A stretch of 64,000 bases of DNA from Rugosimonospora acidiphila. Its GTDB lineage: Bacteria; Actinomycetota; Actinomycetes; Mycobacteriales; Micromonosporaceae. The notes under the pieces were generated by a model. The model had not been told where the DNA came from. It ran no database searches and saw only the letters and a list, made by a program, of their open reading frames with translations. The translations under genes and the position numbers were made by a program. The DNA is taken from assembly GCF_039543385.1 (NCBI RefSeq), contig NZ_BAABJQ010000007.1:62001-126000 (forward strand), written 5' to 3'. This document shows positions 1-8,168 of the stretch, one piece after another. Within the stretch, counting starts at the first letter, position 1. Every line of letters begins with the position of its first letter.

Positions 1-903
1 CTGCTCCGCGGTCGCCGGTACGACCGGCGGGCGGGGGTCGTTCCACAGCGCGACCCGGTCGGAGCGGCCCGTCGCGAGTTCGCCGAAGCCCTGCCAGGCC
101 CCGGGGTCGGTGGTGATCAGGACGACCCGGGCGCCGAGCGCGAGCGCGCGGAAGGCGAGCAGCCGCTGTGCCCACACCCCGCCGACCAGGGTCACCTTGG
201 TCGGCTCCGGCCGGAAGAACCGGACCAGGATCGGCCGGCGGTCCTGGTCGACGCCGAGGATGAGGCCGGTGCCCGACGACGCGCCGTTGAGCTGGGACAG
301 CGCCTCGATGCTGACCAGGTGCCAGCCGGCGTGCAGCGGGGTGAGCCGGCGCGACAGCGCCCCCCGCCGGCCCTCGCGCGGGCCGTGCTGGCTCTGCTCG
401 GCGGTGCCCGACGGCCGCGGGCCCTCGGAACCGGCGGTGGCCGGCGGCGCCGCCATCGCACCGGTTGCGGCGGCGGCCTCGGCCGCGGGAGTGGCGGCCG
501 CGGCCACGGTGGCGGCGGTGCCGGCGGTGGCTGCCGTCCAGGGCTGTGCCAGCGGGGCGGGCAGCTTCTGCTGCCAGGGCTGCACCAGGGCCGGGACGGC
601 GAAGGCCGGCTCGATCGCGGCCGGGCGCTGGGCCGGGATCTGGGGTACGGCTGGGGGTGTCACCTGCGCCGGCGACGCCGGCCCGGTCCAGGGCTGCGCC
701 GCCACGCCGGGGTACGCCGCGGGTGCCGCCGGGGCCGGTGCGGCAGGCCCCGGGTAGGCGGCGGCCGCCGAGGCCCCGATGACCGGCGGGCGGGGCCACT
801 GCGCCGGGGTGCCCGGACCCGGTGGTCCCGGCTCGGGCTGCCACGGATCCGGCCGCTCGTCGGGTTGGTGCTCCGACTGGTGTCCGGGCTGGGCGTCGCT
901 CAC
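1..903 (-). CDS. Type VII secretion-associated protein, unknown function (partial)
   Basis: The frame is open from a GTG at 903 to the window edge (301 codons seen). The GTG overlaps the eccE stop as GTGA, so the two genes are probably translationally coupled. The first 150 or so residues are low-complexity Pro/Ala/Gln sequence. They are followed by a more ordered region with hydrophobic strands, including VTLVGGVWAQRLL and RVVLITTDPGAW, which resemble alternating strand/helix segments but contain no motif I can name. The only clue to function is its place directly downstream of eccE, so an accessory role in ESX secretion is inferred. No signal peptide or membrane helix is seen in the visible part. 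Confidence 0.7.
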   Translation of the reverse strand, partial: MSDAQPGHQSEHQPDERPDPWQPEPGPPGPGTPAQWPRPPVIGASAAAAYPGPAAPAPAAPAAYPGVAAQPWTGPASPAQVTPPAVPQIPAQRPAAIEPAFAVPALVQPWQQKLPAPLAQPWTAATAGTAATVAAAATPAAEAAAATGAMAAPPATAGSEGPRPSGTAEQSQHGPREGRRGALSRRLTPLHAGWHLVSIEALSQLNGASSGTGLILGVDQDRRPILVRFFRPEPTKVTLVGGVWAQRLLAFRALALGARVVLITTDPGAWQGFGELATGRSDRVALWNDPRPPVVPATAEQ

Positions 904-2141
904 GTCGCGCCTCCTCCGGTCGGAGCCGAGGCGTAAACGGCCGGCCCCTGCTCGCCGTCGAGCCGGAACAGCTCGGCGTTGACCGCCCGGGCGCCGTGCA
1001 CCAGCGTTTCGCACACGCGCTCCAGCCCGTCCGCCGGAGCAGCCACCCGGACCAGGCAGCGCATCGCGAGCTGGTCGCCGTCGCGGGTCAGCGCCAGGGA
1101 CACGGTCGTCGACGCGGGCGGTGTCGTGGACAGGTCGCCCAACATGGTCGCGGCGTCGGCCATCCGCGGCCACTGGCGCAGCCAGAACGACGCGTGCGCG
1201 GCCCGGGTCGAGTGCCACGCGGTCCACTCCTCGCGCGGCGGCTGCGCCACCCCGCCAGGGTCGAGGTCGCACGCGCGGATGAGTGCGTCGATCAGCTCGT
1301 CGGCGGGCAGGATCCGGTGCGCCAGGCCCGATTCGCGCAGCGACCGGCTCACCCTGCGGACGAGGCCAGCCACGAGCGCGGGTGCGTGCTGCGCGTCGTA
1401 CCCGTCGGCGACGCCGGCCTCGGCCCGACAGCGCGCGTCCAGCCGTACCGCGACCCAGGTGGTGCGGTCGGCCGGCACCGGGCCGGCGAGGTGCTGCAAC
1501 TCCTGGTACGAGTGGGCAGCCAGGGGCCGGCCGTCGATGCCGGGGTCGGGCGCCGGAACCGAGTGAGTGACCACCTGCAGCACGGTGCCGGGCTGCTCCG
1601 CGTCGTTCAGCGTGCGCACCAGGGTATCCAGCGGTACGCCCGGCCCGCCGTCCCCGCGCACGCTCGCGGCTGCCCCGATGGCGATCACCCCGTACCAGCC
1701 GGCCGCATCGCAGACGATCCCGGTCTGCGCACCACCGTTCGGCCCGACGTCGGTCGCGGTCAGGCCGGCGGAGAGCCAGTTCAGCGCCGCGAGCCGGGAA
1801 TCCGGCTCCGCGACGTCGGCGGCGGCCCGGCGGCGCCGGAACTGACGGCCGACCGTCAGGCGCTCGAACCACCAACGCCCGTTGTGGCGTAGGGTCGCGG
1901 CGACTACCAGCGCGCCGCCGACCGCCGCGACGATCCCGGCCACCACGAAATTGCTGGTCAGTGCCCCCAGAATGCCTAATGCGACGGCCTCCACCAGGAG
2001 CAACTGCACCACGTGGACGGCGCCCAGATAGCCGGGCCGGCGCCTGAGCCTGGGTTCGGGAACGGGTGCCGGATCGGCGTTGGGCGCGGGTGCGGCCTTC
2101 GGGTTGGCGGTGCGCGGCACGCGCGGGGGCGCTTGCGTCAT
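900..2141 (-). CDS. eccE: Type VII secretion system protein EccE
   Basis: EccE is a membrane component of the ESX/type VII secretion core, at the periphery of the EccB-C-D-E complex. The 413-residue product starts at an ATG preceded by GGAAG about 9 nt upstream; an upstream in-frame extension is rejected because it lacks coding character. A Pro-rich leader of about 35 residues precedes two adjacent N-terminal hydrophobic helices (about residues 40-85). A cytosolic domain follows, carrying the family-like RRRRAAADVAEPDSRLAAL region and the strand GWYGVIAIG. The length fits actinobacterial EccE. It overlaps the downstream gene by 4 nt. The adjacent eccC and mycP copies are broken, so whether this EccE still works depends on genes outside the window. 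Confidence 0.85.
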   Translation of the reverse strand: MTQAPPRVPRTANPKAAPAPNADPAPVPEPRLRRRPGYLGAVHVVQLLLVEAVALGILGALTSNFVVAGIVAAVGGALVVAATLRHNGRWWFERLTVGRQFRRRRAAADVAEPDSRLAALNWLSAGLTATDVGPNGGAQTGIVCDAAGWYGVIAIGAAASVRGDGGPGVPLDTLVRTLNDAEQPGTVLQVVTHSVPAPDPGIDGRPLAAHSYQELQHLAGPVPADRTTWVAVRLDARCRAEAGVADGYDAQHAPALVAGLVRRVSRSLRESGLAHRILPADELIDALIRACDLDPGGVAQPPREEWTAWHSTRAAHASFWLRQWPRMADAATMLGDLSTTPPASTTVSLALTRDGDQLAMRCLVRVAAPADGLERVCETLVHGARAVNAELFRLDGEQGPAVYASAPTGGGAT

Positions 2142-2478
2142 CCGATCGGCACTTCCATCGGTTCGTCCGCTCCCACCATTTCGCGATTCTGAGAAGAGCA
2201 GCTTACTGGCCCGCACCGTCTGCCGCCGGCCGTTGTCCGGCACTACCCAGAGTAGATCCTTCGCGCAGCGGCGAACAGGGGCGCCGACAAGTGCGGACCC
2301 GCGAGGAAGGCGCTTTGTAATGTCCGCGTCGAAGGGATGACGAGGGTCAGGGGAGCATCGACGGCAAGTGGAGTTGGGCCTGTCCGGCGGTGTCGGGTGA
2401 CTATTAGGCTGCGACGGTGGAACGCACCTACTTTCCATCGGTCGGCCGGGTGCTCATCCGCGTGGCCTCGGTGGCGGG
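2142..2478. other. Divergent intergenic region between eccE and the mycP remnant
   Basis: This 337-bp stretch separates the eccE start from the mycP remnant. It should hold the promoter for the eccE operon, but I see no clear -35/-10 pair, hairpin or conserved ORF. The short frames through it lack ribosome-binding sites and family similarity. Confidence 0.4.
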
Positions 2479-2816
2479 ATGACGAACCGGATGGCGCGCC
2501 GGATCGGCCTGCTGGTCGCCGCGCTCACCGTGCCGGTGCTGGCGCCCGTGGCGACGCCCGCCTCCGCGGCGGCCTCGTGTAGCCCGCCCGCGACGGCACG
2601 GCTCACCCAGCGGTCCTGGGCGCAGAACCGGCTGGACGTCGAGCGGGTCTGGCCGCTGACCACCGGGCAGGGTCAGCAGGTGGCGGTCGTGGACACCGGT
2701 GTGGACGCGAACCACGGCGCGGCGCTCGGGTCGCGCTGCTCGGTCTGGTGGCGCGGGCGCTGATTCCGCTGGGTCGGCGCCGCGGGTGGCGCTCGGCGCT
2801 GCGCGACACCCGCTGA
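2479..2816 (+). pseudogene. mycP: Mycosin (type VII secretion protease) MycP, internally deleted
   Basis: The first reading frame gives a signal peptide (MARRIGLLVAALTVPVLAP...ASA) and the N-terminal mycosin sequence RSWAQNRLDVERVWPLT. The first catalytic block follows, with the Asp in VAVVDTGVDANH. After that His the sequence jumps, in another frame, to a typical mycosin C-terminus: the membrane helix VALLGLVARALIPLG plus the basic tail RRRGWRSALRDTR and a stop at 2814-2816. The catalytic His, Asn and Ser blocks (about 300 residues) are missing. Mycosins are subtilisin-like, membrane-anchored proteases needed for ESX secretion, so this copy cannot work. Its ends are intact, which indicates an internal deletion with a frameshift rather than truncation. 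Confidence 0.8.
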
Positions 2817-2852
2817 GAATCCGGTCTCCCGCCCATCCCGGCCGGTGCGGGC

Positions 2853-3869
2853 TCAGACCGCCTTGGCGGTCTGCACCAGCCGGGTACCGTGCCGGCGGTG
2901 GTGCAACCGACCCCGGCCCGGTACCAGCCGGATCGGGGCGACGTCACCGACCAGCAGACCCTCCTGAGGGCTGCCGGACAGCACGATGCCGGGAGTGCCC
3001 AGATCACGCAGGCGTTGCAGGATCGGCTCGTACATGGCCCGGCCGGCCCCGCCGCTGGCCCGCGCCAGTTGGACTTGCCCGACTCGGTGTCGCCGAAGAT
3101 GAGGAAGTGCGGATCCTGGGCGAAGTCGAGGGTCGCCGGGCTCAGGTCCTCTCCGGACAGTCCGATCGCCAGCCCCGCCTCGGCCGGCGCGACCGCCTCC
3201 AACTCGGCCAGCGGCAGCACCTCGGGCAGCAGCCGAACCGGCGGGGCCGGCGCTCCCGACTCCCGGCCAGGTGCTGGCCACCGAGTCGACCAGCGCCCGC
3301 ACACCGTCGGTCAGATCGTCCACGGTGGACTTGTCGTCGAGGCGCGGCAGCGCGGCGAGGAAGTGCAGGTTGTCCTTGATGATGCCGCGACCCGGAACGC
3401 CGGCCGGCACGTTCGCCGCGGCATGCCGGCTGACCTCGGACTCGAACGGGTCACCGAGGCGCAGCTCGTACCGGCTGCCGAGGGTGTCCCGCAGCGCCGG
3501 GCGCACCTCTGCCCATCGGTTCGCCGTCAGCACCACGTGAATGCCGTAGGACAGGCCGCGCACGGCGAGATTGGTGATGCCCTGCTCCAGTGGCTCGAAC
3601 TCGCCGCGCAGGATGCCCCAGCCGTCCACCACCAGGAACACGTCGCCGTACGGGTCCTCGTCGGGTCGGGCCCGGCGGTACGCCGCGATCGAGTCGATGC
3701 CTCGCTCGGCGAAATCCTTTTCCCGCTGGGTCAGCAGCGCGGTCAGCTCGGCGACGATACGCCGCACCGAGTGGTCTGCGCCATCAGCCGAGCCGTCAGG
3801 TGCTGTTCGTCGAGGCCGACGGCGACCTCGTCCGGGACTGCGCGGGCCGACCAGTACGCTCCATCGCAT
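2853..3869 (-). pseudogene. eccC: EccC (FtsK/SpoIIIE-type ESX ATPase) remnant
   Basis: The main frame encodes the C-terminal half of the second ATPase domain: VRRIVAELTALLTQREKDF, YGDVFLVVDGW (Walker B-like), RGLSYGIHVVLTANRW, RYELRLGDP and NLHFLAALPRLD. The reading then shifts frame to the start of the third domain, ending in the Walker A motif GDTESGKSNW. It shifts back to the extreme C-terminus, RDLGTPGIVLSGSPQEGLL and DVAPIRLVPGRG. Most of domain 3 is therefore deleted and at least two frameshifts are present. The first two ATPase modules are missing from the 5' side, where a further frame gives DEVAVGLDEQHLTARLM, which I cannot place. EccC drives substrate translocation; this copy is dead. 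It converges on the mycP remnant. Confidence 0.75.
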
Positions 3870-3921
3870 GTCTCGCTTGTTGGCGGCGGTCGAAGCCGTC
3901 CGCGAAGCGTGGGCCGATTAG

Positions 3922-4866
3922 ATGCCCGGTCTGGAAGCCGTGGAGTCGCGGGTGCCCGGGTGGCTCGGGTTGGTCGCCGGCGGCCGGGTCGCGGTCGGTG
4001 GTGACAAGCTGCGGCACTGGGGAATCAGCGAGACGTGGCGCATCCGGTGGGCGGCCGGACCGACGACGATCGTTAAGCGCTGCGCCGGCGAGGAGGCCCT
4101 GACGCTCGATGTCTACGAGGAGCTGTTGATCCCCTGCCGGATATCCGCGCCGCGGCTCCTTGCGGCACATCGGGGTGACGGCTTCGTCGTACTCATGTTT
4201 GAGGACCTGGGACGGGTCTCGTTGGCGGACCAACCATCCATCGACGGCTTCATCGCGTCGGCGCGGATGCTCGCACGGCTACGGCACAACGCGCAGGGTC
4301 GCGTCGCTACCGTCGACCGCTTCCGGTTCGCGACGGCCGAGATCACCGACGCGTGGGCACGGGCAACCACCGGGCTCACCGCCGTACGGCCGGACCTCGT
4401 CAACACACTGCGCCGTTGCGAACCGTTGCTCGCGCCGAATCTCCGCAGGCTGGCGGAGACGGTCCCGGACACGATCGTCCACGGCGACTTCGAGTCGAAG
4501 AATATCGTGCTGACGGACACCGGCCCAGGTGCGATCGATTGGGCGACCGGGCGGGTCGGCGCCCACCTCGGTGATCTCTACAGCCTGATTCGCGACGCCG
4601 GCCTGGTCGGCGAGCCGCCGGACGGAATAGTCGCTGGGTACGCCGACGAGTGCGCCCTGATCGGCACGCCGGTGACGGATCTGGAGTGGCAGCTCGCGCT
4701 CGGCGGGCTCGTGTGGACGCTCCGGGCGCTGCGCTGGGTACTGGAGGAGGGCATCCACGTCGTACCCGCGGCGATCACGTGGCTCGACGAGCTTGTCCAG
4801 CGCGCCGGCAACGTCACCGATAACCTGGCGAGGCTCTCCGGTACGGCAGCTCCGCTCGATGCCTGA
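3922..4866 (+). CDS. Aminoglycoside phosphotransferase-family kinase (APH fold)
   Basis: The 314-residue product has the C-terminal kinase core of the APH/choline kinase-like family (PF01636). The catalytic loop is TIVHGDFESKNIVL (the Brenner motif HGD with downstream Asn), and AIDWATGR is the metal-binding Asp segment equivalent to DFG. A Lys in TTIVKRCAGEE probably corresponds to the ATP-binding Lys. Such proteins phosphorylate small hydroxylated metabolites or antibiotics; the substrate cannot be told from sequence. The ATG directly abuts a TAG that ends a 17-codon frame (3868-3921), and no Shine-Dalgarno sequence is obvious, so reinitiation is possible. It lies beside the decayed type VII genes with no clear functional link. 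Confidence 0.75.
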   Translation: MPGLEAVESRVPGWLGLVAGGRVAVGGDKLRHWGISETWRIRWAAGPTTIVKRCAGEEALTLDVYEELLIPCRISAPRLLAAHRGDGFVVLMFEDLGRVSLADQPSIDGFIASARMLARLRHNAQGRVATVDRFRFATAEITDAWARATTGLTAVRPDLVNTLRRCEPLLAPNLRRLAETVPDTIVHGDFESKNIVLTDTGPGAIDWATGRVGAHLGDLYSLIRDAGLVGEPPDGIVAGYADECALIGTPVTDLEWQLALGGLVWTLRALRWVLEEGIHVVPAAITWLDELVQRAGNVTDNLARLSGTAAPLDA

Positions 4867-4971
4867 GCGCGCAACCGTGCGGTCCCGCGAGGTGAGACCC
4901 GGCAGGTCGACCAGGCGTTGGCCTGGTCGCACACCGGTGGTGCCGCCGCACGTCGCCCACTGGTCCTGCGG

Positions 4972-5181
4972 CTACCGCCGTGGTCGCCGCTCATTGGTCG
5001 TCGGCTGGCGCCGCTCCTGAGGCCGCTCGCCGCTGTTCGGCAGATCGGCCGGATCAGCCTCGAACGGAGTCCGTAAGCGTCGCATGACCTCGTCATCGAC
5101 CTGCGGCCGATGGGGGGCGGTCACGTCGGAGTCGAGTCCGTCCAGGAACGGACTGCCAGCATCGGATCCGGTGGCATTCAT
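4972..5181 (-). CDS. Small hypothetical protein (69 aa)
   Basis: This is a possible short gene: ATG at 5181 with GGGGAG about 10 nt upstream, 69 codons. The product is hydrophilic and Pro/Asp/Arg-rich, beginning MNATGSDAGSPFLDGL and ending in a basic tail. It has no Cys, membrane helix or signal peptide. The share of G/C at third codon positions (about two thirds by eye) is lower than in neighbouring genes, which argues either for recent acquisition or against coding. No family is recognised. It could be a small regulatory or precursor peptide, or a chance frame. Confidence 0.3.
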   Translation of the reverse strand: MNATGSDAGSPFLDGLDSDVTAPHRPQVDDEVMRRLRTPFEADPADLPNSGERPQERRQPTTNERRPRR

Positions 5182-5534
5182 CAAGCAGCACTCCCCGTAC
5201 CTCGGAATGAAATGGGAATCAGTCTCCATGACAATACGAGACAGGGGCGACACTTTTTCCCGCGCCTCACGTACGCCCAGGTTAAACCTCTGGTAGACCG
5301 TCACGGTCCGGGCTGGGCCCGGCCGGTGTACGCGTGTCCGGAGTCGGGGTCGATGGCGCGGCGCGCGGTGTGCTCGCGGCACCATCGCGTACCGGTCGCG
5401 ATGGCCGGAGCGCCGCGTCGCGTTGGCCCCGCACCACCTGGGGCACGCTGCGCTGAACGCCCGGGTGAGGAGCCCCTAGGATCAGAATCCTGGCCCGGCG
5501 CGGCCGGTTCCGGCGGTAGGAGGGTACAGCGACA
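5182..5534. other. Intergenic region upstream of the dihydroxyacetone kinase gene
   Basis: This 353-bp stretch contains the ribosome-binding site GGTAGGAGGG (about 5516-5525) for the downstream kinase. On the minus strand there is a weak -35-like TTGTCA near 5229 in front of the small ORF at 4972-5181. Nothing else is recognised. Confidence 0.4.
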
Positions 5535-7298
5535 ATGACGAACATCTCCAATGGCGCCACCGAATTCGCCGGGGACATGCTTTCCGGGTACAGCTCGGCC
5601 TACTCGCGCTATCTCAGTCTGGTCCCTGGCGCGGGAGTGGTCCGGCGCACCGTCGACGCGCGCGCCACCACCCGCCTGGTGTTGGGCGGCGGCAGTGGGC
5701 ACTTCCCGTGGACGGCCGGGTTCGTCGGCGCCGGGCTCGCCGACGGTGCGGCGCTGGGTGACGTGTTCACCTCGCCGTCCGCCGAGCAGATCTACCGGGT
5801 GGCCAAGGCCCTGCCACCTGCCGGAGGCGTGCTGTTCTGCTACGGCAACTACGCCGGGGACGTGCTGCACTTCGACATGGCGCAGGCGCGGCTGCGCGGC
5901 GAGGGAGTGGACTGCCGCGGTGTCGTGGTCACCGACGACGTCGCGTCGGCCGCCGCCGACAACTCTGCCGCCCGCCGCGGCATCGCCGGGAGCCTCGCGG
6001 TGTTCAAGGTTGCCGGTGCGGCGGTCGCCCGCGGCGACGGCATCGACGACGTCGAGCGGATCGCCCGGCTGGCCAACGCCCGCACCCGCAGCCTCGGCGT
6101 GGCGTTCGCCGGTTGCACGCTTCCCGGCGCCGCCGAGCCGCTGTTCCGGGTCGAGCCCGGCTCGATCGCCATCGGGTTGGGCATCCACGGTGAGCCGGGG
6201 ATCCGTACCGTGCCGTCGATGCCGGCCCGGGAGCTGGCCGCCCTCCTCGTGGGGGCGCTGCTTCCCGAGGCGCCGGCGGGCAACTCCGGCCGGGTCACGG
6301 CGATTCTCAACGGCCTGGGCGCCACCTCTCACGAGGAGCTGTACGTGCTGTGGGGCGGGATCGCCCGGCTGCTCGGCGACGCCGGGATCGAGGTCGTCAT
6401 GCCGGAGGTCGGTGAGCTGGCCACCAGCCTGGACATGGCGGGCTGTTCGTTGACGCTCAGCTGGCTAGACGACGAGCTGGCGGAGTTGTGGGCCGCGCCG
6501 GCCGACACCCCGTCGTTCCGGCGCGCCGCGGGGCAGGTACCGGTGGCCGACGGCAAGCAGCTGGCCGTCGCCGTTCCGAAGGCCGAGGTGGCGGACAGCC
6601 GGGATGTGAACGGCCGGGATGCGGGCGGCCGGTTGGTGGAGCAGGGTGACGGCGGGGCCGGCCCGGAAGTCGACCTCGCCAGGGTCGCACTGGCGGCGAT
6701 GCTTGCCGCGGTCAGCAAGGCGGAGCCGGAGCTGGGGCGGCTCGACGCTGTCGCCGGGGACGGTGACCATGGCAGCGGCATGGCCCGCGGCCTGCGTGCC
6801 GCCGTCGACACCGCCGGACTGGGTCACCGTGACCTGTCCTCGTTGCTGCGCGCGGCGGGCCTCGCCTGGTCGGACAAGGGCGGCGGCACCAGCGGTGCGC
6901 TGTGGGGCGTGCTGCTCGGCGGGGTCGCCGACGGGTTGGCCGACGACGGGCAGGGATACTCTGCCTCGCGCGTTGTGGCGGCGGTGAGTCTCGGTCGCGA
7001 CCGGGTGGTCGAGGCCGGCCACGCGTCGGTCGGCGACAAGACCATGCTCGACGCGCTCGTCCCGTTCGTCGACGTGCTGCGCACCGCGGTCGAGTCGGGT
7101 GCGCCGCTGAGCGCGGCGTGGAGCGGCGCGGCCCAGGTCGCGACCGAGGCCGCCGCGGCGACCGCCGACCTGCGCCCGCGTGTGGGCCGGGCGCGCCCGC
7201 TGGCCGAACGCAGCCTCGGTTCGCCGGACCCGGGCGCGGTGTCGCTGGCGCTGTGCCTGACCGCGGCCGGATCCGTGCTCGCCGCGCCGCCGGCCTAG
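5535..7298 (+). CDS. ATP-dependent dihydroxyacetone/tetrulose kinase (DhaK-DhaL fusion)
   Basis: The 587-residue product has two domains. The N-terminal Dak1 (DhaK) domain (about 1-330) carries LGGGSGHFPW, GDVFTSPS, the NYAGD loop and GLGIHGEPG, whose His forms the hemiaminal with the ketose. A short linker leads to the C-terminal Dak2 (DhaL) ATP-binding domain (about 370-587), with AVAGDGDHGSGMARG (Mg-ADP-binding Asp cluster), GGGTSGALWG and GDKTMLDAL. This architecture phosphorylates dihydroxyacetone with ATP. Related actinobacterial proteins act on L- or D-erythrulose, and a bare kinase without a dihydroxyacetone-specific partner could be of that type. The SD sequence AGGAGGG lies upstream of the ATG. 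It appears to be a single-gene unit. Confidence 0.88.
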   Translation: MTNISNGATEFAGDMLSGYSSAYSRYLSLVPGAGVVRRTVDARATTRLVLGGGSGHFPWTAGFVGAGLADGAALGDVFTSPSAEQIYRVAKALPPAGGVLFCYGNYAGDVLHFDMAQARLRGEGVDCRGVVVTDDVASAAADNSAARRGIAGSLAVFKVAGAAVARGDGIDDVERIARLANARTRSLGVAFAGCTLPGAAEPLFRVEPGSIAIGLGIHGEPGIRTVPSMPARELAALLVGALLPEAPAGNSGRVTAILNGLGATSHEELYVLWGGIARLLGDAGIEVVMPEVGELATSLDMAGCSLTLSWLDDELAELWAAPADTPSFRRAAGQVPVADGKQLAVAVPKAEVADSRDVNGRDAGGRLVEQGDGGAGPEVDLARVALAAMLAAVSKAEPELGRLDAVAGDGDHGSGMARGLRAAVDTAGLGHRDLSSLLRAAGLAWSDKGGGTSGALWGVLLGGVADGLADDGQGYSASRVVAAVSLGRDRVVEAGHASVGDKTMLDALVPFVDVLRTAVESGAPLSAAWSGAAQVATEAAAATADLRPRVGRARPLAERSLGSPDPGAVSLALCLTAAGSVLAAPPA

Positions 7299-7505
7299 GC
7301 TCCCAGCGGCACGGCGTCCGAGGGCACAGCGCCCCACGAGGTGGGGGTTCGGCTCGGGCTGGTCCTGTCCGGGTTCTGGTCGAGCTTCCGGCGGCATGCG
7401 GCCCGACACCGGCTGGCTGCCACCCGAACTGCTCGAGCCCACCGGCGTACCGACCGCCCGGTCTCGGCTGGGCCGCATCGATGCTCTGTGTGGCGACGAA
7501 TGAAA

Positions 7506-8114
7506 TCAGCGACCACCTGTGCCGGGGGTGTCGTCGCCGAAGGCCGCCGCGAGCGCCTTCGCGATCAAGTCGGGTAGGTCGGTGCGCCCGTCGTCCTTTG
7601 CCCATCGCACCAGCGCGGTGTGCATGGCGGCCAGGCAGGCGCTGGCCGCCGCCGCGGCCTGGAAGGCCGCGTCCGGATCGACGGCCTCGTCCCCGAGTCC
7701 GTCCACGATCGCTTGTTGAAGCACGTAGTGGTTGTCCAGGTGCCGGGCACGCAGGGCGGGCGTCGAGATCATCAGCCGTAGGCGGGCCAGCAGGAACCGG
7801 TCGTCGCCGTCGGTCAGCGTCCGCGCCGAGTCGACCAGCGCGCTGCCGATGCGGCGCACCAGGGGTTGCCCGGCCGGCGTCGCGGCGATCCGGTCGGCGA
7901 CCAGCGGGCCGTTCTGATCGACCAGGACCAGGTCCTCCTTCGTCGGGAAGTGCCGGTACACGGTCATCGGCGACACGCCCGCGGCCTCGGCGACGTCGTT
8001 CACGGTCGTGCCGTCGTACCCGTGCTCGACGAACAATCGCACCGCGTGCGCCTGGATCATGCGCTGCGTCTCGGCCCGTCGTTGCTCCCGCAGTGTTGAG
8101 TGCCGCTCGCTCAT
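7506..8114 (-). CDS. TetR family transcriptional regulator
   Basis: The product has 202 residues. The N-terminal helix-turn-helix spans about 20-66 (VRLFVEHGYDGTTVNDVAEA, AGVSPMTVYRHFPTKEDLV), a typical TetR DNA-binding domain. An all-helical ligand domain of unknown specificity follows. The ATG at 8114 sits 54 bp from the start of the divergent SDR gene, and the gap holds inverted repeats that this protein probably binds to repress itself and the SDR gene. This divergent repressor-oxidoreductase pair is common in actinomycetes. The inducer is not predictable. Confidence 0.9.
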   Translation of the reverse strand: MSERHSTLREQRRAETQRMIQAHAVRLFVEHGYDGTTVNDVAEAAGVSPMTVYRHFPTKEDLVLVDQNGPLVADRIAATPAGQPLVRRIGSALVDSARTLTDGDDRFLLARLRLMISTPALRARHLDNHYVLQQAIVDGLGDEAVDPDAAFQAAAAASACLAAMHTALVRWAKDDGRTDLPDLIAKALAAAFGDDTPGTGGR

Positions 8115-8116
8115 GT

Positions 8117-8147
8117 GGTAGACACTACCGCACTGGTAGTTACTAAC
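8117..8147. promoter_or_regulatory. Probable TetR operator between tetR and SDR gene
   Basis: A perfect 6-bp inverted repeat, ACTACC-N5-GGTAGT, occupies 8124-8140. It overlaps GGTAG-N3-CTACC at 8117-8129 and GTTA-C-TAAC at 8139-8147. The elements fill the 54-bp gap between two divergent starts, the usual place for a TetR-family operator. Binding by the adjacent TetR protein is inferred. Confidence 0.6.
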
Positions 8148-8168
8148 AATAAGGGGGTAACTAACATC

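Noticed and set aside
822..1892. 356-codon plus-strand frame
   Set aside because: Antisense shadow of eccE with Arg/Gly/Pro-rich composition and no family motifs.
3868..3921. 17-codon frame MSRLLAAVEAVREAWAD ending where the kinase gene begins
   Set aside because: It abuts the kinase ATG and could aid reinitiation, but there is no SD sequence and no sign of conservation.
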